A stretch of DNA of 64,000 bases, taken from positions 4,213,501 through 4,277,500 of the forward strand of contig NZ_CP088245.1 in the NCBI RefSeq assembly GCF_021117275.1. Reading direction: 5' to 3'. The stretch's first letter is position 1; every line of letters starts with the position of its first letter. Below, in pieces: positions 56,880 through 64,000 of the stretch. This DNA is from Metabacillus sp. B2-18 (GTDB lineage Bacteria > Bacillota > Bacilli > Bacillales > Bacillaceae). The notes below the pieces were generated by a model that had not been told where the DNA came from, did not search any database, and was given only the letters and a program-made list of their open reading frames with translations. The position numbers and the translations under genes are program-made.

Positions 56880-58078
56880 TAAGCTCCCCCCATTTGCCAC
56901 TGTATCTCTTTAAGTGGAAATTGTGCTTTTACAATAAACCCATTAGAAGCTGCACTTTCAAACATAATGCTTCCACCATGTTCATGAACTCTTTCTCTCA
57001 TATTCTTTAATCCGAAGCCAGGACTAACTGTTGTTGCACCTGTTCCGTTGTCTTTAATAAAGATATCAATATTTGAATCTGTTATTACCAGAATAACACT
57101 GCACTCGTTTGCCTGCCCATGTCTGACCGAGTTAGTTATAGATTCCTGTATTATACGAGTTAAATCTAATTGGATGGAAGCTGGAATACTTGTAGCCTCA
57201 CCCTTTACAGACAAAGTTGATGTTAACCCAGTCATCATCTTGTAGTCTTCTAGTATCTTTCTTACTGTGGATAGAAATGACTGTGGCTGACGGTCCTCCC
57301 TTAAGGTACGCACTGATAGACGAATTTCCTGGAGAGTATTCCGCGCCAATTCCTCACAAAGCAGGATTGTTTCCCTGCTTTTCTCAGGTTGTGAATTTTG
57401 CAACTCTTTAGCAACCTGCAACTGAACCAGTAAAGCAGTCATCTTATGTCCAACAGTATCATGAATTTCACCTGATATTCGATTGCGCTCTCGAATAAGC
57501 GTTAACTCCTCCACCTGATTTGAATAATGATGAAGCTTTTCATGAGCAACCTTTAGAGCATCATGAGTTTGGTTAAGCTCTTTATACTGACTTTCAATCT
57601 TCTCCTGAGCATAAATTAACTTATGTAGTAACCTACCAACTACCGCTGCAAACACAATAAACGTGAAGTTGATCACATTATTCATCACGCTAAAATTGCC
57701 TGTAACATAAAAGGTATAGATATTACAAATACCCCAAAGAACGAAAAACGCAAGTGAACATAACCAAAGCGTCTTCTTACTTTCAGCCACTAAGAATAGT
57801 GTGACTGCATTTACACCAAACAAAATTAAATAAAGAGTCGATTCAGGAAAGAGAAAAACAAATCCAATGATTAGAAGAGAATCTAAAGCAAGTGGAATCA
57901 AGTAATATCTTTTTCCAGCCTGACTCCCCATAAATAAGTGATTAAAACAAAATCCCACTCCTGCTATAATTGTATAAACTAATTGAATGGTTGTATGACT
58001 TTCAACAGATTGATAGTATATATAACTCATTAAAATAAACATAACTAGCCTAAGGCTGTTTAAAAAGGTTAACTTCAA
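56879..58078 (-). CDS. lnrJ: sensor histidine kinase (HisKA_3), LnrJ-like
   Basis: 399 aa from TTG 58078, which follows GAGGTGA. Residues about 1-150 form six membrane helices without a large outer loop; residues about 155-195 are a coiled coil (YAQEKIESQYKELNQTHDAL). The phosphorylation site is in RNRISGEIHDTVGHKM, and the ATPase part has DNGTGATTVSPGFGLKNM. A short-loop membrane sensor fits detection of membrane-active compounds such as linearmycins. First gene of the lnr cluster. Confidence 0.85.
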   Translation of the reverse strand: MKLTFLNSLRLVMFILMSYIYYQSVESHTTIQLVYTIIAGVGFCFNHLFMGSQAGKRYYLIPLALDSLLIIGFVFLFPESTLYLILFGVNAVTLFLVAESKKTLWLCSLAFFVLWGICNIYTFYVTGNFSVMNNVINFTFIVFAAVVGRLLHKLIYAQEKIESQYKELNQTHDALKVAHEKLHHYSNQVEELTLIRERNRISGEIHDTVGHKMTALLVQLQVAKELQNSQPEKSRETILLCEELARNTLQEIRLSVRTLREDRQPQSFLSTVRKILEDYKMMTGLTSTLSVKGEATSIPASIQLDLTRIIQESITNSVRHGQANECSVILVITDSNIDIFIKDNGTGATTVSPGFGLKNMRERVHEHGGSIMFESAASNGFIVKAQFPLKEIQWQMGGA

Positions 58079-58299
58079 GGAATCACCTCTATGTTTGGAG
58101 GATTTTAGATTGCTTTAGATTTGTTAAGATATTCCTATTATAAGTTTAATCTAATTATTTGGTAAGATTAAGTGTTAAGTTTTCCACTTAATGTAGTTTT
58201 TTTCTGAATACTTTATTTACAATTCTCACATATTCACTTTATAATTCTACTTGTGATGATTCTCCACAATTTTACTTCTTAGACACACTTCACATTTTT

Positions 58300-58313
58300 T
58301 GTAAACGCATACA
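58300..58313 (+). promoter_or_regulatory. candidate cre site before the esterase gene
   Basis: TGTAAACGCATACA matches the CcpA consensus TGWAANCGNTNWCA at all but one defined position and lies about 25 bp before the start codon, in a place where binding would repress. Confidence 0.5.
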
Positions 58314-58337
58314 AATTTGAGGGAAGGAGTGTTAAAA

Positions 58338-59294
58338 ATGAAGAACCGCGTAAACCCCGAGTTAGTACAAGGCTTAGAAATGTTTCAAGATTTAGATATA
58401 CGCCCAGAATATTTGCCAGCACTTCGAGAAGGCGCAGCTCAGATGAGGCAACCTACTGTTGTTGATGAATCTCTTTCATTAACTGATGAAATTATTGTTG
58501 GACCAGATTCAAACCCATTACCAATAAGAATTTATGGTCAAAAGTCACATACCGAATCTTTACCTGCTCTGTTATGGATCCATGGGGGTGGATATATTTT
58601 AGGATCAATAGATGATAATGATGATCTCTGTATGAGGTTTGCAAAAAAAGCTAATTGTGTAGTTGTTTCAGTAGACTATCGTCTGGCTCCTGAACACCCT
58701 TACCCAGCACCGATAGAGGATTGTTACACTGCTTTAAAATGGATGGCAGATCATGCAGATTCATTAAATATTGATTCGAACAGAATTGGTGTTGCAGGTG
58801 CTAGCGCTGGGGGAGGATTAACAGCAGCTTTAACATTATTAGCTCGCGATCGGCAATATCCTTCCCTTTGTTTCCAAATGCCACTCTATCCAATGATTGA
58901 TGATCAAAATAACTCACCTTCTACAAACGAAATTAAAGATGGGTTTGTTTGGAATCAAAAAACAAATGAAGCAGGCTGGAAGATGTATTTGGGAGAATTA
59001 TATGGAAAAGATAACATCCCTGCTTATGCAGCTCCTGCACGAGCTGAAGATTATCGTCATTTACCATACACCTACACATGTGTAGGGCAATTAGATCCTT
59101 TCAGAGATGAAACTTTATCTTATGTAACCAAACTTGCACAGGCTGGTGTAGATGTTGAATTTCATTTATATCCTGGAGCCTATCACGGGTTTGAAGGAAT
59201 AAATCCAGATGCTGATCTATCAATTCGCGCCACAAATGAATATATTCAAGCAGTTAAAAACGGCTTTGAAAGACTTGAAAAGGTTAAATATTAA
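58338..59294 (+). CDS. alpha/beta hydrolase (HSL-type esterase)
   Basis: 318-aa carboxylesterase of the hormone-sensitive lipase family. Oxyanion-hole motif WIHGGGYILGS, nucleophile Ser in GVAGASAGGGLTAAL, Asp in GQLDPFRDE and His in YPGAYHGFEGI. ATG 58338 has GGAAGGAG eight bases before it; the longer frame to 58317 overlaps that site. Alone between the lnr cluster and leuA, with its own strong terminator. Substrate not predictable. Confidence 0.88.
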   Translation: MKNRVNPELVQGLEMFQDLDIRPEYLPALREGAAQMRQPTVVDESLSLTDEIIVGPDSNPLPIRIYGQKSHTESLPALLWIHGGGYILGSIDDNDDLCMRFAKKANCVVVSVDYRLAPEHPYPAPIEDCYTALKWMADHADSLNIDSNRIGVAGASAGGGLTAALTLLARDRQYPSLCFQMPLYPMIDDQNNSPSTNEIKDGFVWNQKTNEAGWKMYLGELYGKDNIPAYAAPARAEDYRHLPYTYTCVGQLDPFRDETLSYVTKLAQAGVDVEFHLYPGAYHGFEGINPDADLSIRATNEYIQAVKNGFERLEKVKY

Positions 59295-59303
59295 TTTTTA
59301 TTT

Positions 59304-59334
59304 GTAACACTCACAAACTATTTGTGAGTGTTAC
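59304..59334 (+). terminator. terminator of the esterase gene
   Basis: Perfect 14-bp arms GTAACACTCACAAA / TTTGTGAGTGTTAC; no long T run but very stable. Confidence 0.7.
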
Positions 59335-59338
59335 AGCA

Positions 59339-59368
59339 AAAAAGCCGATAATAGTTATCGACTTTTTT
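59339..59368 (-). terminator. terminator of leuA
   Basis: Arms AAAAAGCCGATAA / TTATCGACTTTTT (one mismatch), directly after the leuA stop codon. Confidence 0.8.
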
Positions 59369-59375
59369 GTTTTTA

Positions 59376-61082
59376 TTATTTAGAAGAAACAGACTCTGTC
59401 TCTTTTTCTATAGAAATTTCTTTGTTGGATATCATATTATTAACAGCACTGAACAGAGCTTTTACTGAGGATGTCATAATATCAGCGTCTATTCCACATC
59501 CCCAATAGACTGCACCATCTAAAGCAGTGATCCCAACATAAGATACAGCGTTAGATTCTGAGCCTATGTTTTGCGCATGTTCCTTATACATTAAATCTTT
59601 ATAACGGAAACCAAGTTGCTCCTGAAGTACGTTACTAATCGCATCAAGTCTTCCGTTTCCTGTTCCACTTAACTTGTATTCTTGTTCATTCACTTTAAAC
59701 ATAACTGCTGTTTCATAATGAGCATTTTGAGTGAACGTGTAATCAATAAACTCGACAGGTGTATTAATATTGACAAAGTCATTAATAAAAATGTCATAGA
59801 TTTCGTTTGGCATAAGTTCTTTATGTTTTCGATCCGAAATATTTTTAACGTGATATCCAAAGCTTTCACGCATTTCAACAGGCAAATCAAGTCCATATGT
59901 TTGGTGAAGCACATAGCCAATTCCACCTTTACCTGATTGGCTATTAATACGAATAATATCTCCCTCATATTGTCTACCAATATCCATTGGATCTATTAAT
60001 AAATATGGAACATTCCAGTACTGACGTTCTTTCTCTTCACGCCATTTCATTCCTTTTGCAATCGCATCCTGATGAGAACCAGAAAATGCTGTAAAAACAA
60101 GTTCGCCTCCATAAGGATGTCTTTCGTGAACGGTCATTCTTGTTAGTTTCTCATACTGTTTAATAATGTTTGGGATATTTTCTAAATTTAGATTTGGATC
60201 AACACCATGTGAAAACATGTTTAACGCAAGTGTAACAATGTCCACATTACCTGTTCTTTCTCCATTTCCAAACAATGTTCCCTCCACTCTCTGTGCACCA
60301 GCTAGCATTCCTAACTCTGCGTCTGCTACACCTGTTCCTCTGTCATTATGTGGATGAAGGGAAAGGATTACATTGTCCCGATAGTTAAGATTCTCACTCA
60401 TATACTCGATTTGGCTAGCGTAGACGTGAGGCATAGACATTGATACTGTTGCTGGTAAATTGATAATGACCTTGTTTTCCGCATCAGGTTGCCATTCATC
60501 TAACACACGATTGCAAATTTCAAGTGCAAACTCCACTTCTGTGCCTGTGAAGCTTTCCGGAGAATATTGAAATTGGAAATCTCCTTCCGTTTCAGCAGCA
60601 TATTTTTTAAGTAGCTTTGCTCCAGTTACTGCAATATCAATAATTTGTTCTTCCGATTTTTTAAACACTTGCTCACGCTGTGCTACAGATGTTGAATTGT
60701 ATAGGTGAACCACTGCTTTTTTCGCACCTTTTAGAGCCTCAAATGTTTTCTTAATAATATGATCTCTTGACTGTGTTAACACTTGGATTGTTACATCATC
60801 CGGTATTAAATCTTGTTCAATTAATGTACGTAAAAAAGCATATTCCGTTTCAGATGCAGCTGGAAAACCAACTTCTATTTCCTTAAAACCAACTTCCAAC
60901 AGCAATTGAAAATACTCTAACTTCTCTTCTAAGCTCATAGGCACAATCAACGCCTGATTTCCATCGCGCAGATCCACACTACACCAAGTAGGAGCTTCCG
61001 TAATATACTCTTTCTGCGTCCATTTTAAGCTAGTCACTGGAGGCATAAAATAACCTCTAGAATACTTATCAATATTTTTCAT
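59376..61082 (-). CDS. leuA: 2-isopropylmalate synthase (long type-2 LeuA)
   Basis: First committed step of leucine synthesis: acetyl-CoA plus 2-oxoisovalerate. 568 aa. The catalytic DmpG/HMGL-like barrel has CSVDLRDGNQAL at the N terminus and metal-binding SLHPHNDRGTGVADAELG. The C-terminal regulatory LeuA dimer domain (residues about 440-560, GNGRLDAISNVLQEQ and GITALDGAVYWGCGID) should bind leucine. It is the longer fungal/actinobacterial type, unlike the 515-aa LeuA of the B. subtilis ilv-leu operon, and stands alone under a T-box leader. Confidence 0.92.
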   Translation of the reverse strand: MKNIDKYSRGYFMPPVTSLKWTQKEYITEAPTWCSVDLRDGNQALIVPMSLEEKLEYFQLLLEVGFKEIEVGFPAASETEYAFLRTLIEQDLIPDDVTIQVLTQSRDHIIKKTFEALKGAKKAVVHLYNSTSVAQREQVFKKSEEQIIDIAVTGAKLLKKYAAETEGDFQFQYSPESFTGTEVEFALEICNRVLDEWQPDAENKVIINLPATVSMSMPHVYASQIEYMSENLNYRDNVILSLHPHNDRGTGVADAELGMLAGAQRVEGTLFGNGERTGNVDIVTLALNMFSHGVDPNLNLENIPNIIKQYEKLTRMTVHERHPYGGELVFTAFSGSHQDAIAKGMKWREEKERQYWNVPYLLIDPMDIGRQYEGDIIRINSQSGKGGIGYVLHQTYGLDLPVEMRESFGYHVKNISDRKHKELMPNEIYDIFINDFVNINTPVEFIDYTFTQNAHYETAVMFKVNEQEYKLSGTGNGRLDAISNVLQEQLGFRYKDLMYKEHAQNIGSESNAVSYVGITALDGAVYWGCGIDADIMTSSVKALFSAVNNMISNKEISIEKETESVSSK

Positions 61083-61120
61083 TTAAAATACCGCCTTTCC
61101 ATTATTATTCAAATAAAAAA

Positions 61121-61345
61121 GCCTATCATCTCATAAGAGACGACAGGCTATAACCTTCGTGGTACCACTCTTTTTGGTTCATCACTAAATAAACGAACCC
61201 ACTTTGAGACTTTATTACGGTAGTCATCCGTTAAGACCTACATATCAGTCCTACCACTCCTGGGCGAGTTGGGGAATCAATTGACTGTCTTTCACCACCC
61301 GACAGCTCTCTAAACAATCTATTTTCCTTAATATTCCCATTCACA
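61121..61345 (-). promoter_or_regulatory. T-box leader controlling leuA
   Basis: Minus strand shows the stem I start AGAGAGCTGTCGG with GGTGGTGAAAGACAG, the T-box AGAGTGGTACCACG (61159-61172) and a terminator with arms AGCCT...TCTC / GAGA...AGGCT followed by TTTTTT (61121-61149). A CTC (Leu) triplet at 61266-61268 is the probable specifier, matching the leuA product. Uncharged tRNA-Leu would promote antitermination. Confidence 0.88.
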
Positions 61346-61369
61346 GTGTTTCAATAATTTATACTAATC

Positions 61370-61625
61370 TGATTTTTCTAATTTTATAATAAGTTAGATG
61401 AATAATCAAGAGGAAATTGATGTTTTGTGTGCGTGTTTTGTGGGGGGGCCTGTTGTGGGGTGAGCACTGTGGTGTGGGGGGTGACTGTCACTCCCCGTTT
61501 TTTGTAGAATGGTGTCGCTTTTCTCCATTTTGCACATGAATTCTTATCTACCTCAAGCTAAGTGCATGTACATCACAAAACTGTACATTCTAATATAATC
61601 ATCTTTGTACATATTAAATTAGCAT
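61370..61625. other. gene-free stretch with G-rich segment and dispersed repeat
   Basis: No gene seen. A G/T-rich segment (61428-61480, with GTGGGGGGG and GTGTGGGGGG) precedes GTGACTGTCACTCCCC (61482-61497), the same short inverted repeat found at 28970, followed by TTTTTTG. Confidence 0.5.
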
Positions 61626-61627
61626 TC

Positions 61628-61664
61628 ATACTTAAATTAACTTTCGTGTTCGGACTAAGGCATG
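61628..61664 (-). pseudogene. heavily decayed 5S rRNA fragment
   Basis: TTAACTTTCGTGTTCGGACTA followed by a CGATAAGC-containing stretch repeats, in worn form, the middle of 5S (CTTAACTTCCGTGTTCGG) and its odd flank as seen at 61981-62022. Confidence 0.5.
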
Positions 61665-61885
61665 CGATAAGCTACAAAGTGTTGTTCCTAAGAGAATGAA
61701 CGACTAAAGTGGTTGGATAAGAGCGTGTAGTGTCGTTCATAAGGAGGATGAACGACACAGGTGGTTGAGAAAGAGAGAATATCTCCACGTCAGCTTGTTC
61801 TTCTTGCTTCACCCCAGTCTCAGGCTAGTAGGTTTATTTATTCTTTGCTTCTCAATTTCAACTCTCAGTTTTGTTTACTATACAA

Positions 61886-61918
61886 AAAAAGACCAGTATC
61901 TCTACTGATCTTTTCTTC
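61886..61918 (-). terminator. second copy of the rrn terminator
   Basis: AAAAGACCAGTATCTCTACT and GATCTTTTC repeat the terminator at 62200 nearly exactly; arms AGACCAGTA / TACTGATCT. Confidence 0.75.
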
Positions 61919-61924
61919 TTCTTA

Positions 61925-61999
61925 CTTGGCAACGTCCTACTCTCACAGGGGGAAACCCCCAACTACCATCGGCCCAAGAGCTTAACTTCCGTGTTCGGA
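61925..61999 (-). pseudogene. truncated 5S rRNA copy
   Basis: The first 75 positions match the 3' part of the intact 5S (CTTGGCAACGTCCTACTCTC, GGGGGAAACCCCC, CTTAACTTCCGTGTTCGG) with a few changes, then homology stops abruptly at ACTATCGGCTTACGATAAGC. About 40 nt of the 5' end are missing, so it cannot make a functional 5S. Confidence 0.8.
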
Positions 62000-62199
62000 C
62001 TATCGGCTTACGATAAGCGGCGAATCTCCGCGTCAGCTTGTTCGTTCAGATCCTCATGTGCCAAGACCGCACACTCCGGTCTTCACTCCCTGCGCTTCCT
62101 TGACCTTCTTGCTTCTCCCAAGCCTCAGGCTAGTAGTCTTACTTTGTATCTAATTTCCACATACAAACCTTCGGTTTAATTACCTTTTAACAAAACAAA

Positions 62200-62229
62200 A
62201 AAAGACCAGTATCTCTACTGATCTCTTTT
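62200..62229 (-). terminator. terminator of the rRNA operon
   Basis: Arms AGACCAGTA / TACTGATCT with seven T's on the minus strand, just downstream of the intact 5S gene. Confidence 0.8.
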
Positions 62230-62237
62230 TCATCTTA

Positions 62238-64000
<1,763 letters not shown>

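Overview
The window looks like chromosomal DNA of a low-GC, endospore-forming Bacillaceae species. Supporting this are an Sda-type sporulation checkpoint protein, a Fur/FbpA-style iron-sparing locus, LicT-bglPH, cysJI, MhqO-like and LnrJKLMN-like genes, a Leu T-box, AGGAGG ribosome binding sites with several TTG/GTG starts, and a Bacillus-type 23S-5S rRNA end. Most genes and the rRNA operon lie on the minus strand, so the replication origin is probably to the right (inference).

Layout. 1-2000: a Fur-box-controlled minus-strand operon (tiny Cys-rich protein, degenerate RecB-like nuclease with Fe-S type cysteines, possible IDEAL-domain protein, FbpA-like protein) preceded by a candidate FsrA-like small RNA. 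2100-6230: arrays of a 52-bp hairpin repeat, interrupted by two identical IS256-family elements. 6.2-18 kb: aldehyde dehydrogenase, MFS transporter whose natural start codon seems lost, UppP, a diguanylate cyclase behind a c-di-GMP-I riboswitch, a ring-cleaving dioxygenase, cysJI and an amidase. 17.9-22.5 kb: beta-glucoside system bglP-bglH-licT with a RAT/terminator leader and a cre site. 22.6-26.6 kb: histidine phosphatase, MEDS-domain hybrid kinase, LytTR regulator and Sda. 27-31 kb: AraC regulator divergent from a DMT transporter, and two aldo-keto reductases. 31-36.4 kb: a complete ECF importer plus a PHP hydrolase, divergent from an RpiR regulator. 36.4-38 kb: two unlike 2OG-Fe(II) oxygenases. 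38-40.4 kb: a second array of the 52-bp hairpins with a third identical IS copy in opposite orientation. 40.4-52.2 kb: NERD protein, broken cyanophycinase, threonine aldolase, secreted glucosaminidase, ohr/ohrR, a DMT transporter, a three-gene operon behind a TGTATAC palindrome, an LprI-type lipoprotein, a 54-aa protein and mqo. 52.7-58.1 kb: LnrJKLMN-like two-component plus ABC exporter. 58.3-61.3 kb: esterase and a T-box-controlled 2-isopropylmalate synthase. 61.6-64 kb: decayed 5S fragments, an intact 5S and the 3' part of 23S rRNA.

The most unusual parts are the covarying 52-bp hairpin arrays hit three times by the same insertion sequence, the iron-starvation operon with a Cys-cluster nuclease relative next to a C-rich small RNA, the orphan ECF-PHP-RpiR locus of unknown substrate, and the diguanylate cyclase whose own leader senses c-di-GMP while its protein lacks the usual inhibitory I-site. 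All statements come from reading the sequence; no database searches were run.
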